A program made the position numbers and the translations under genes. Positions 1 to 12,561 of a DNA stretch of 64,000 bases are shown one piece after another (the stretch's first letter is position 1; every line of letters starts with the position of its first letter). The notes beneath the pieces are model-generated. The model ran no database searches. It worked only from the letters and a program-made list of their open reading frames with translations, and was not told where the DNA came from. Source of the DNA: Tolypocladium sp. Sup5 PDA-1. Its lineage: Eukaryota > Ascomycota > Sordariomycetes > Hypocreales > Ophiocordycipitaceae. The stretch lies in contig JPHH03000037.1 in assembly GCA_000750105.3 (NCBI GenBank), positions 124,001-188,000 of the forward strand. The letters are read 5' to 3'.

Positions 1-2177
1 CTGACGGCTTGGGTGCCCCATCGCATCTGTCCCCGCGGGAGCTGCAGCGGGTTGGAGATGGCACTGCATTCGCAGCGTCGAAGCAGATGCTGCCTAGGAG
101 ATGGCGGCCTCTCGCGACAGACGGCGCATGAGCCACGGATTGGCAAAGCATGTGCTCGTCAGCGGAAGCTTATTCAAGCCTCGTTGACACACGGATCTGT
201 AATAAGATGCAGCCCCGAAATCGCGCTGCGTTAATTAGCTCGGGCCAGCAAGGTGCAGGATCAGAGGCCCTGGTGTCGACGGAGCCGCGGCTTTACCCCA
301 ACTTCCACACTCGCAGCCGAGACGCCGCGCCGTGCCGAGGACGTTGGGCCGGATGCATCCATTTGATGGCCAAGACCAAACTCATCACCTGCCCTCGACG
401 ACGAGACCAGATGTTGGGAAAGGCTGTGCGCCCGCCAAGCGTCGCGTTGCGCGGCCTCTGCAGACCCCAAGGCGTCTTGCTCTTGAAGCTGTCGTGCCCA
501 GGTGGTGGCTGCTGACATCGCCATGACGCACCTTGACGCACCTTGACTGCACGACGAACCGATCCCGGACCATCACGATGCGGCACGGAGATTGGACCGC
601 CAGCCGCATCGTCAGGACATGCAGAGCATCGCATCCTGGCTCCGCCGTTCGAGCTCCCGGACGCGGAGCTTACAGATCCACCGGCCGGCCGCACATTCGA
701 GGGGCTCGGAGATTTCGAACCCCGGCCGGCAACCAGTTCATCCCGCCCGTTCAAACCCTACCCTGCACCTCGCTTCGTTTTGACGCGAACCGTCCAGGGG
801 CGGCCAAAGCCCAAGACCCTCGGAATCAAGCTTTGACACGCTTCGAAGTTGCGGGGAAGCACTTGCAACGGAAAAGCTCCTACTGGTGGCTTTCCGAGGT
901 GAGGACTGGGTGCATGTGACGGTCGAGGACATCTAAACTCCACTACAAACCCCTTCCTATCGTGGCCAGCGATAGCTGACGAACCTTGACGCTCGCGAAC
1001 CAACACCTACCCCGTCAGGAACGCATGCACCGTGCTTCTTTTCTCGCCTCGGCCGTCTGTCACATGTCCTGGGGGGACCCCGATGGCTCCCATCGGCGTT
1101 CGCCCCGGGGAAATTCGCCGTGTCTCCGTGTGGAGAGCCTCCATCGCTCCCGTAAGAGCTTCGTGCTACCGCGGCTCAGAAGGCTTTTTGCCTCTGTGCG
1201 ACCGGCGCAGATCCATTATTTCTTCGTTTGACTCCGGATCTTTGGACGGTTCGGGCGCTGTAACCCGTGCCGTCGAAAGCGTCGCCCCCGGTTCTCGACT
1301 AGCTGCAGCCAACATGCTTGAACTGTGGATTGCCCCCGGGGCTTCAAGGACAGGGGTTAAAAATAACTTGCCATCTGAACCTCGGAGAAGTCTGGCCAGT
1401 CATTATCTCGTGGTCCCTGACTGATCTGTCAATCGACACCGAAATCGTTGATACGGCATGCGCCTCAGCTTTCCAGATCTCGTGTGGCGTTGGATGACAG
1501 GTGCAAAGGCCTTGCCAGCCTCCGTCGTCTCCGGCCCTGCAAGATGCCGTTGAAATAACCCGCAGGCTCTACGGATACGTTGACGAAAGACATCCCGGTT
1601 CACTTCTACAACATCACCCGCGTTGAACCTTTGTTCCGGTGGCGCCATGGCTGTGAAGACGGCTGGGCTGCTGCCATCAGGGGCGTTGAACGGGGTCGAG
1701 GCAACAACTATCACAATCCTCGGGTCAACCTCTGCGTTATTGCTTCAAGGACTCGGAGTTTGACGCATTAGCGTCGCGTGGATGACATGTCCAGCCTCTG
1801 CAACAACCATCCTTTCTGGTGTGCGAAGGCTCCAACCTTGTATTTCCCCGTATTTCCCTTGTTCCTCGCCGTTCCTTTTACCTCGAGCTATACCAAGATT
1901 CTACAAAGGCCAGTGCATTACATGGTACCGCGCAGAACGCGAATTCTTTCCGGCTAGGGTATCTTGCAGTACATTTCAACCCTTGCAAGCTAGGCCTTGC
2001 CGGTGCCTGGCACTAGTATGGCCATGGAGCCTTTGCGTTTAATCAGGTCGGCCTCGTCTGGCCACAACCCATCAACAATAATATACCGTGGCGCGTATGT
2101 GGAAAGCCTAAACTCGTAGCAGAAGAAGAATTGGAAAAGAATTCCAATCACTCTCAATCATACCCAGCTGCCGTGCA
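1..2177. other. Gene-poor stretch, no supported gene
   Basis: I see no recognisable protein family, RNA gene or repeat here. The open frames are short, overlap one another on both strands and have the composition expected of GC-rich non-coding DNA. The last few hundred bases are the upstream region of the phosphoesterase gene that follows. Confidence 0.5.
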
Positions 2178-2186
2178 ATATAAATA
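2178..2186 (+). promoter_or_regulatory. TATA-type promoter element
   Basis: The sequence ATATAAATA lies about 120 bases before the first in-frame ATG of the phosphoesterase gene. That spacing would put transcription start around 2210 and leave a short leader. It supports the ATG at 2302 over any upstream non-ATG start. Confidence 0.5.
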
Positions 2187-2301
2187 CAGCCCAGTTCCCC
2201 AGCAAAATGCTTCAGAGTCTCCTCAGACACCAAACACATCTTCCCGACCACCACCTCATACGTCTACAGCAACCTCTGCGGAATCTCGCCTTCGATTTAT
2301 A

Positions 2302-3294
2302 ATGGCAGCATTACAGCCAGCGGGTTCAATCAAAACCCGATTTCTTATACTGTCAGACACACATGGCCAGCTGTTTGACCCTCCGAACTACAGTGTCGAC
2401 GTCGTCATCCATTGCGGCGATCTTTCGGAACACTCCAAGATCGACGAGTATCGCACGACAATACGACTTCTGGAGGAAATTGACGCACCATTAAAGCTTG
2501 TCATAGCAGGCAATCACGACTTCACACTGGATCCGGCCATCTTTGAGCAGAAGCTGGAAGAGGCGGAGAGGATTGCCGGGGAACCTCTCGATACCGATCT
2601 AGTCAAGCAAGAATTCGGTGACTACGGCGAAAGCCGAGCATTATTTGCATCCCAAGATGCAAGGGACAAAGGCATCACTTTCCTGGATGAAGGCACACAT
2701 ACATTCTCCTTGGCCAACGGGGCCAAGTTGAAGGTATACGCCAGCCCATTTACACCGTCAAACCATGACAGCAGCGACTGGGCGTTTCAGTATCGAGACT
2801 CCCACAACTTCGAAATCGAGACAGGGACCGATGTCGCCATTACGCATGGACCGTCGCGTGGCATACTGGATCTTACAAAGGAGAAGAAACGTATTGGTTG
2901 TCCCAGTCTGTTTGCAGCCATTGCTAAAGCTCAACCACAGCTGCATTGCTTTGGGCATGTGCACAATGGATGGGGGGCCAAGCTTGTTGCATGGCGACCG
3001 CAGATATCTGATCATCCATCGCACTTCGGCGATATCGATAGTGGGAAGTCTGTGGTTATTGATAGTCTTGCCAAGCTCAACAGCACTATCTTCGAAAGCC
3101 CCGACGATGAAGCAAAGAGGCAGATGGAGATCGATCGCTATCGACGAGAACGATGCCGCGATACAAGTCATTGTCAAAGCAGCGCCATAGGGCCGGGGCG
3201 AACGCTGTTTGTCAACGCGGCAGTCAATGGGGATGAGGGCCTCAATCAACTGCCTTGGGTAGCAGAGATCGACTTGCCCTCGAATATAGCTTAG
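2302..3294 (+). CDS. Calcineurin-like metallophosphoesterase domain protein
   Basis: Single exon, 330 residues. The metallophosphoesterase motifs appear in the usual order: LILSDTHG near the N-terminus, then VIHCGDLSEH, VIAGNHDF, ITHGP and HCFGHVHNGWG. They supply the aspartate, asparagine and histidine ligands of a two-metal centre. The overall form resembles the MPPED/UPF0046 type found in many ascomycetes. The frame is open for 57 codons upstream but has no ATG there, and a TATA-like element sits 120 bases before the chosen ATG, so 2302 is the likely start. Family members hydrolyse phosphoesters, often cyclic nucleotides or phosphoproteins. The substrate here cannot be read from sequence. 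No signal peptide or membrane segment is evident, so a cytosolic location is inferred. Confidence 0.88.
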   Translation: MAALQPAGSIKTRFLILSDTHGQLFDPPNYSVDVVIHCGDLSEHSKIDEYRTTIRLLEEIDAPLKLVIAGNHDFTLDPAIFEQKLEEAERIAGEPLDTDLVKQEFGDYGESRALFASQDARDKGITFLDEGTHTFSLANGAKLKVYASPFTPSNHDSSDWAFQYRDSHNFEIETGTDVAITHGPSRGILDLTKEKKRIGCPSLFAAIAKAQPQLHCFGHVHNGWGAKLVAWRPQISDHPSHFGDIDSGKSVVIDSLAKLNSTIFESPDDEAKRQMEIDRYRRERCRDTSHCQSSAIGPGRTLFVNAAVNGDEGLNQLPWVAEIDLPSNIA

Positions 3295-6200
3295 GGAAGG
3301 TGAAGGTTAGGTCGGAGGCAGAGTATGAGAGTCGGCATAATGGAAAATCAGATTGATCAAATTGAACCAAATTGAACCATCACAAATGCCTGCCCCAGTA
3401 AGCGCAAAGCTTCCCCTGAGTCTCTGGTGACGGTGGTTGAAGGCATCGTCAACGCCTTCGGGGCTCTCTCGTCAATGCTAGTAGGGGCTTTCGTCAACGC
3501 CATTGCTTGTCGGGAGCTTCCAAGCCTTCTTGGATCTCTCCCTCCCGTTCAGAATCCAGAGGCTGGGGCTCCTGAAAAGGGCAATGGTTGCAGCGGGCTC
3601 GTGCCTGCGGCGCCTGCCTACGTTCTTAACTCAACCTCCTGCCTCTAACATCACAGACAGGTTATGGCGACAATCAGTTGGAGGGCATCGCGAGCAACGG
3701 AAGGCATGTATTGCGATCTCGCCCCTAAAACAAAAAATGGATTTTCATACTCGGTGAATCTAAGCCTGTCACTTGGAGCGTTCAAGTACGTTCGTCAGCA
3801 CTCGTCAAGATCATTTCATGTGCCTTTGTTTTGCGCGACGTTGTTTATCTTAGGGTAAATACGATGTGTCGGATGCTCTTTCTTGAAATGAGCTCGTGCG
3901 GTCACAATGATAGCTGCATTGCGAGCAGCTTCTCGATGAATGTTTCAGCCATACCCCGGGGAAGGGCCTGCCCTTGGAAGTTGGAAATTCAACATACCGG
4001 ATCACTACTGCCCTCGTTCGTTTTGTTTTGGTCCGTTCTTCTTCTTCTTCAAGGCTCTCGTTTCTTTTTGGGTACGTATATTCCAGATGCTGTTATGCTT
4101 GGAAAGAGAAGTTACTAATACTTTTGCAGATGTACAACTAAGATATCGTCTAGTACTTACGTGTATTGAACCTCCGAACCGAAACTCTAGGGGTTCTGGC
4201 AGTGGTTGCTCGGGGTGACGCAGCGAGGGCGGCCCTCCGTCACAAACGGTACTACATAGTAAGCAACTGACCCGATAATAATAATAAATAATATATAAAC
4301 GGCGATACTTGATCTTCTATCTCACCCGATATCAAACTACGTACATGTACCGTCGAATTGTTCCATGTTAGGTGAGCCCTGCCAACAAGATGACGTGTAA
4401 ATGAAACCCCCCAACATCAACGCCCCGGCGCCCTCTACAGTCAAAAGGACCGCCTGTGCCGCAAGATTCCCGGAACGAGAGGTCATGTGCCTGGCATTTT
4501 ACCATGGTGATTCCTTCTATAGGGCCTCAACTCTTGGCATGCCGCGTCATCATGGTTGGCTTCTCGGGTTCCTGGTTGTACGGTGCCGAGGACAGCTGTC
4601 GACTCTCATGGCCACAAAGATCCTTTTGCCTGGCCGATATCCAATGGAACCTGTATGTCTGTCTCAGTGCAGTAAGCTCGTTCTTCCCAATTGGCGACGA
4701 GACGCTACCTCACCATGATCCTCAGCCAGCCAGATACACAAAGGGTGCAGCCTTGGTCCATGATCCGACGGCCTGTAAGCCAACAGAATGCGACCGTCAA
4801 ACGTGCAAGCCGCTATTCACAGACATATTCTTCAACGACTACTGCCGCGTCTAAACACGAGCCTGCTTTTGTGCAGCCCGCGGCGAAACATCTGAGACCT
4901 CCAGGCTACCAACCTACCGCTCCGTCCCGACATCCCACATGCGCTGTTTCAAACAGCACCACCTCGTGACCGCCAGACTGTTGGCTGCGGCCCCCATCCT
5001 CCATCACACGACGCCATGCTTCTCTCGTAAGCCACCCGTACTCGAGGCTCGGATGGAATGCTGTCGCTTCAGGCTTCACGTGGCGCCAATGGGGCCAAGA
5101 CCGGAATCCGCAGACGTGAGAGCCCTCTCCTTTACACCGCCATTGAGGCGTAATTGAAGCCAAAATGGGTCATGGCCTCTCGTGAGATGAGAATCTAGGC
5201 CCTCGTTCAACAGATGGACACACACCCGCATGGACAAGTGTCGTTCTTGAGTCTGTGTTCCTGTCAAAACCGCAGTCCGATGACTTACACGCCGACGAGT
5301 CTCGCGCCGTGGCGCAAGACCAGAGCCACAGCACTTCCATCACCAATGGCTCTAATCTCCGAGATCAGTGTAAGTTGGCGAGGTGTGTTGAACCTTGGAC
5401 AAAGATATATGTACACTCATGTGCTCCCCGGTTGGTGTAAGTGTAGGGTAGGGGGCATCGCTCAGCTGCGGATCCGAGACCGACATGAGATGCCAACCTG
5501 TAACATCCATTGGCTGTGAGGCAAGATCGGTATCGTATTCATGGTACGGTACACACAAAGAGTTATTCTCGTCGTGGCGTTGGTAAGCCCAGCGATGGAC
5601 TGACACCATCACAGCTGGTACGGAGCACTTGTACATGGGCGTTGCGATAGGAACATCTCTGATGACTCTCGCTCACTCGTCAAAACATCATTACAAAGCA
5701 TCAGTGAATCTCTTCTGGCACTCCAATGGGATACGTCCAGTCACGCTCGGCAATACTTGCAGAAGTGACGACACACTCTCTCGTCTTACCACACCGCCAT
5801 ATCTTGCTGCACAACTGAAGTGACACGCCGGACGGAGCTGAGAGAAGAGGGAACGAGAATCGTCTGCTGTGTGATACGGAATTAGTAGACGCGCGAAATA
5901 GCTTGCAGGTTCGAGGCCTGGACGCCCACCTCCTCTGACGAAGTGGCTTTGCGAACCACAGTGACTAGCCGTCCATCGTGGCCGATGGCGCTGGTGATGG
6001 ATGGCATCAAGTGGCGCCCACAGACGCATCTACGCTCTTTGCGATCTCTAGCAGAAGGCTAGAGAAGGCCTGGCCGCCGAGTGTCTTGCTGGACGCCCCC
6101 TGGGCTGCGCATGTCCAGCGGCTGACGTCTGCCCGTTGGCTCTCGACGATGAGTGATCAACCCGCCGGAGTGGCTTCGAGACACTTGTCTGTTTGTACGA

Positions 6201-6770
6201 AGCACGAATACGCAGGCCGTGTTTTCTGGCCGGCTGACCGTGACAAAGAGGCCTCGGGGGCGGCTCGAGGTCGCACAAGCATGGCTCAGTCGAGCCGCAT
6301 CAGGGGACAAACGTGACCTTTCGTCTCGCCCGCCGTCTGCCTGTGCAACTCGACATCTGGTTCGCTACCCGGCCGCTGTCTGCCTCCCCGCTGACAATAC
6401 CTTGTACACCGCATTGCATCGCCACGGGCGTCCCGTCCCGTCCGTCTGGTTCTCCAATGAGCGGCAGGTCGTGGCGAGACGCGAGAGCGCGCTCCGATGG
6501 GCACTGAAGAGCTATGGCGTCAGAAGATGTCTGTAGATCGTGGTATTAACTGTACGCGCGGTTTGGAAATGCTTCTGCGTTTGGCGAGGGCGGAACCGAG
6601 CCTGGGAAGGTCAGTCAACGGATGGCGGTGGTGGCGGCCGAGCCCGAGATGCGCATGGGCGCAACCTTGGTCTTCGTTATCCAGTCAGTACCACAATGCT
6701 CAGTCGTTCTCTTGTCGTAGAGACCGTAGTGGCTGCAAACGGGTGCTATGAGGGATACACAGGGGCTGCG

Positions 6771-6830
6771 GCATCGTCTGGCATCGTCTGGCATCGTCTG
6801 GCATCGTCTGGCATCGTCGGGCATCGTCTG
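6771..6830. repeat. 10-bp tandem repeat, six copies
   Basis: Six head-to-tail copies of GCATCGTCTG run without gaps. The fifth copy has a single change (GCATCGTCGG). No gene overlaps it convincingly. Confidence 0.95.
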
Positions 6831-9800
6831 GCGTGCCTGCCAAGCATGGGTGACTCCAATGTGCTCCTGGGGCTCTTCATCCACCTACGTTCGGTAGCAG
6901 AATAGCGAGAGCACTAGCAAGAGCACAATGCCCCCCTCTGTGAGCCTATACAGACACGAATCAGCTCCGCAACACCTGCCAACGTTGCAAACCGTCGACT
7001 GGGGAAACGCCGAGCCAGACTCTCGCCCCGACGGGTGCCTCTCCCATCGACGAAGCGTCACTTGCCCCAAACGCCATGTCCCGGTTTGTCCTCCCCCATT
7101 GGGCCCTTCCAGCTCGTCACATCGACCCTGAGAGTTGCACGAGGCTCGTGTCGGCGTTCGGTGGAGCTGAGCCCTCGGGTCGTGACCGAAGGATATATCG
7201 GCTCATCGCTCGAGTCCGAAAATAATACATCAAATACAACATGTATATAAAAATGTATTTAATCATCGTTTGCGAGTATATTCGACGTGTGTCGTCGTCC
7301 CTCCCCCTGCTCCAGCCTATGCCCCTGTGCCCATCTGTCGGTATCCCCGTGGGCGTCATGCAGGCACTCGACGACTGCTCTGCATCAAGCCTGTACGTAC
7401 AATGGGGGTGTGAGACAAGGATCAAACTACGGAGTAGTCCGTAGCGGTGGCCAATTTTGGATGTTTGTCACCACGGGTATCGTCCCGCCCAGGACAACTT
7501 CCGGTCTCCTCGTCACAGCCCCGCCGGAGTGATTAGCAGCCGGCAGTCGCACGTCCTCGTGGGCGGCGCCATGGCACCTCACTGGGCAAGCCGGGATGCT
7601 CTAGGGGGCATCTCGGTACCGTAGGAGTGGTGTTTGGGTCTCCTCGCGCATACGTCGATTCCCCAGATGGTGCCGGAGCCTTGGGTTGTCATTCCAGGGT
7701 CCAGATTGACAGGGTATGTCCAGGCTATTGTCACTTCAGCCTCGTGGCGTGCTGCGTGCGTTTGCTTGACGTGCACGAGATGGCAACTCGTCTCTTGGGG
7801 GCCACGATCCATGGTTGTGTCTTTATTGGCCAGCCCTAGGCTGAAGTCGAGATGGGATCGGCGGGCCCGACACATTGTCAACCAGATCTGCTGCCCTGTC
7901 GGTCGGAGGGATTGACTGACACATGGGCATTCTCGATACTACAGTATTGCGAATGTCGACTCCTATTCAGCTGGAGACTGAGACTACGCTTTACGTCCCC
8001 CGTTTGCTCCTCGGCCAACCCCCACGCCGCGCCGGCTACTGCTGCCATCGCTTCCTACATTCTCCGTGTCTATGCGAATGTTTGCGTGATATCCACCACG
8101 CCAAAAGTCGGCGAGGGATGCGCCAACAAACAAGCTATGCCTACGGACGACGAGCAGCAAGGATTCGCCGGCAGGGCAAACGGAGGCGGCCCCAGCTTCG
8201 CGAGATGCCTGGGCCGAGCTACACCGCCGTGACGGGATGGGGGCTATGCAGAGTCACTCATACGGCTCGTCAACTGACGCCGCCTGGCGTTGACATGGCT
8301 TCGTGTTAGTCACTGCCTCGTAGTTTTCGACGGAAACAGATGCCGCGCGGGAGGAGACAGTCGGCTCGTGAGGGATATTCCTCGTTTGAAGTTGTCTCGC
8401 CCGCAAGGCTGCGCGCGTTGGGGGCCGTCGCGCGGCTAGACGGCCTGGAGTTGGCGGCACGTCGTGCGCTGCATCGTGCCAGGCCAACGTGCTGGTGTTG
8501 CGGCGATGCAGCCACGGCATGCCTATCCAGGCTCTGGGGAAGTGGCTCGGAGATCTGTGGACGGGGGTTGACATCCCACCCAGAGACCCCTGTTCTCCAG
8601 CTGGCTCGTCATCTGACGACGGGCGAGCAAGGGTGGCGGACGTTGGCAGCACCTCGGTGAGTGATCAAAGTAAAGCACCGCTCGCGTCCTCCATCCTCCG
8701 GCGCATCGCGAGAAGCCACCAACGGCGGGCGGTTTTGGTTGAGATGCCGTTGGGGGCCATCGGCATCCGACCCCGTGTGATGATTGCACGTCACAGCCCC
8801 CGTGTTGGCACGAAGCAGCCAGGACTTGCAACGTGGGCCTGGGAGAGGATTGGGTGCTGCCGGCGGCTAATGAATGGAACATCACGCATCAGCCTCACCT
8901 CACTCGTCGGCAGAGCTGCCACGTAGGTGATCACTTGGACAGTCTCGCGGTTCCGATGTCGCTGTGCCCCCTTTTGCGCAGCGTATCATCCAATCCTGGA
9001 GGAATTCGCCATGGAGCGCAATTTCACGTCTCCGTCACGGACTCGTTCGTCCAATGCAGACAAACTCCTGCGCTGGTCGCGGCGATGGCGCGCATGTCAC
9101 GAGCATGACAGCTCAGCCCGCGCGCCGCATGACCACGCCCGCGCTGCGTCGGGTAGTGGTAGGCTCCCATTCTGCGCGTCGTGCAGTGGCCATGTCGCGA
9201 TGCGTGCCCCCGTGGAGGTGCGCTCCCAAGAACGTGGACGGCGGGCCTTGCCTTGCATGACGGTGTCGCGAATAGATGGCGACACCACTTGGGGCCTCCG
9301 TTCGGGTGCTCGTTGGGCAAGCCATCTCTGGGCTGACGAGATCACGATGCCGTCTGAGCGGCGCCTCTCTGCGGCCAAGAACCTACCAAAGCACCGAGGC
9401 ATCGCGAAGCCGTCGTGGACATGCAAGTCTGCAGCCGCATGCGAGCAGAGGAACCTCCACGTGGGCATGCTGCCTTGCACACGTCCGATTGATAACGGCG
9501 GGGGGTTCCTGCTCGGCGTCAACGACGTCATCCAGCAGCAGCTTAGGGCAACATGCTCATTCTAGCGAGTGTCCATGCGTCTGCTTTCAGATGAGCCGGG
9601 TCATCATTGTCTCGGTCAACTGCCAAGCACGTTGCGCTTACAGCCAGCGAGCAAGCGCTACGAAGCTCCGAGCGTCGTGCCAAAAATAACCCGGCAACGT
9701 GCCCTGGCGTGCAAGGCTGCTTTGCCGTCCAGAGCTTCGACCATCAACTTTGCCGTTCGCAATAGGATGGCTTGGCTCTCTATTGTTCCAAATCGAGATC

Positions 9801-12368
9801 GGGTGCTGCGCTGCCAGTGCCTCGACTGGGCTCGAGAGGAAGTCACGCCGCTCCTGCAGGGAGATGGCTGATGGTGTGGCCATATCCCTTGACAATTAGG
9901 CGCCATGTACGTCCGTACGGACTACGAATACGATGAACTACTACGGGTGTCCTAGACACTGCGCGCGTCTCCCCGCGTTGGTTCTCAAAGGACTACGTTG
10001 TCCGAGGGCAAGTGAATGACTGCATGCGGTTGCTCGATCCTTCATGGCCGTGCATGTCTCAAGGGGTCGAGAATCGAAACGGAGCAGCAGCTAGGATACA
10101 TAGGTAGTCAGGGACGCTTGCACATGCATCTCTGCACCTGAATCACCGCCCCGCAAACACTCGCCATCAGCAAGACGCATCAACAAAAGACAGCCCTGTC
10201 CAGCGCAGCCGTTCATTCTTGAGGCGGGTGGTGCCCCGGACCAACAACACGCCAACAGAGGCCCGAGAGTCCGGAGTACGGTCCCTCCGTTCCAGAGTGG
10301 AACAAAGGGAGTGGCCGTCATTTTATGGGCAATTAGAACGTGAAATAAAATACCGAAACTGTCGTATTTTTCTGTACTTGCATCTCCACGATACCCATTG
10401 TAAAGACTGGAGTTGTCCTCGCCCGTGGCTCTGGTACGAAGTAGTAAGTAATACCGCGCTACCGGTTCTGGAGCTCGGTATCCGCATGGCAACACCATGT
10501 GCACCATGTGGACCAATTTGGCCGAGTTCGTCGCCGCATCGTCAACGGCGCCCGCCGTTGGGCCGCCAGCCGATCGAGAAAATTGCAGGCAGAATGACTC
10601 GGGAATCAAGGAGGGGAACCCTAGAAATGGGATCTCATAAAATGCCATTGTATGAGCAGACGGGAATGAGGCCGAGGTTCCGCCTCCAGGCCGCGAAGCA
10701 TCTCTCCCGACGGCTCCCTGCGCCGCGGTCCCGATGCGACAGCCTTTTGCCTAAAGCCCAGGTCCTGTCCACGCGTCTGGCCGAGGTCGTCCAGTGGCAC
10801 TGGCTCTCGTTTGGAGCGTGCGTGACCTGCTTCTCTAGAGCTTCGAGACTGTTGGATCAGCGAAACCCGAGCCATCTTGCTTTGACCTGATTTCGGCCCC
10901 ACGTCGGGAAAGGATAATGTACTCGTACAGCATCTGCGGAAGTGTGCCTGGGCCAAGGCCGCCGTGTGGGGCCGCCGCGCAAGATGCACCGGAGAATGAC
11001 CGTTCTGCCGGTCACCCCTGCCGGTTTGCATTGCGCTGCCCAGGACTGGTCGGCATTCATGGCTGTGCTGCTCGGATTGTATCGGAATGTTGTTGCGGGG
11101 CGGCTTTGGTTCCAGCGGGGAACCTTCGGCGCATATCCGTGCTGCGGGTACCAAGTACGAGCACTCCCGTCAGCACGCTGAATCATGCTGCTCTCCATCG
11201 TCGCCGACTGGCTGGCTGAAGATGTTTGCATTCTCGCAAGCCTCGGCACTGCTCGAAAGCATCATCTCCACACGGCCTGGAGAGAAAGTCAGTGTCCATT
11301 GCGTCAAGACTCAAGAGTCTGCCGAGGTCGCCACGTCAACTCGGGGTTGACCGCCGAGGATTTTCAGGCGGGGTTGAAGACCTAGCCCTAGAAAGGCGTT
11401 GAAGGCAATTGGCACCTGGACGGTTGAGGCTCTCAGTGGGGCCGAGGACCGGCGGCAAATGGACGTTGAGTGAGTGATTGACACAGCCGTGCAGTTCGTC
11501 TCGAACGGACGGAGTTGCGGAGGTAGTCATTGTCGCAGTTGCTGATCGTTACATGTGGAGAGATGCTGTGCAGACGTGGCTGGTTGACCCGATCAGGGTA
11601 TCCCCACTGCGCATCGCTCACGAGGGCGACAAGCCCAGCGAGTCCAGGACTTCGGGAACGGCCTGGACGAGGGGATCTCTTGGCTCTCCACTGCGGCGTG
11701 AGCGTGACATGATTGACAGAGGCAGCGGCTCAGATGCAGAGAGACGGGGAGGTTTGGCGTCGTGACGAAGAGCGCTGTTGCGGGCGAGGCAATCCGCGGC
11801 TCTACGAGTACACGCAGCATAGAATCAGTTGATGAATTCAGGGTCTTCGGTCACACGTGGCCACGCCTCCGACCAGCTCACGCTTCATGCGCTTTCAGTG
11901 GGACTACCCATCGTGCGGAGCCGTCCTGTATGTAGGCCTCCGACGACCACTGGAGATCTTCGCCGAGGATCAACAAGGGCTCCAACGCCTCGGGGCTGCT
12001 GTTGCTGCACAGCCACCAAGGACTGGCCTGGCAAGCCTGGCTGGCTCGACGGCTGATGAGGCGAGTTCAACAAGTCCCCGGACGAGGCGGCTGTCACTTG
12101 ACATCTCCCCGTTGGCCCCAGATGTCGTGACGCTTGGCCCCGTTGCCACTCCGAGTCAGACAGGCATCTCGGCTGAACATTTTCGAAATGTGCTGTCATC
12201 TCCTGCCCCGGCCTGGTGACTTGCTGCTTCGCCGGCCACCCGCGGCTTGCGAAGGGTCCTTGTGGCTTCGTGCAGGTTCACGCCGGCTCACGAAGCTCGC
12301 GCACCCGGGCAGCACGCGAGGATTGCCACGAGGAGGTCATTTTCTGAATGAAATCTTACCCGCCTCGT

Positions 12369-12408
12369 GTGGCAGCATGTGGCAGCATGTGGCAGCATGT
12401 GGCAGCAG
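12369..12408. repeat. 10-bp tandem repeat, four copies
   Basis: Four tandem copies of GTGGCAGCAT, the last ending in G instead of T, followed by a short AGC run. It has the same 10-bp period as the array at 6771 but an unrelated unit. Confidence 0.9.
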
Positions 12409-12550
12409 CAGCATGGCACCGGAGCACGTGCCGCAAAGCAACACGCCTCTTGTTAAACTTCAACGTGGGCGGCTCTCGGTTCCAAATGTGGACGGTGGCG
12501 ACAGGGCGGGATCCATCGGTCTGGCTCTGAGGGGAATATGGTACGAGTAC

Positions 12551-12561
12551 GTACTTCGTAC
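12551..12561 (-). repeat. Copy of dispersed word GTACGAAGTAC
   Basis: Reverse-strand copy of the 11-mer. It lies inside a 23-base near-palindrome (12540-12562) that reads almost the same on both strands. Confidence 0.8.

Noticed and set aside
6771..6830. CRISPR-like array
   Set aside because: The 10-bp units are contiguous with no spacers, and the host is a fungus.
8927..9565. 212-codon plus-strand open frame in the gene-poor block
   Set aside because: No motif, biased composition, overlapping frames on both strands and no promoter-like context.
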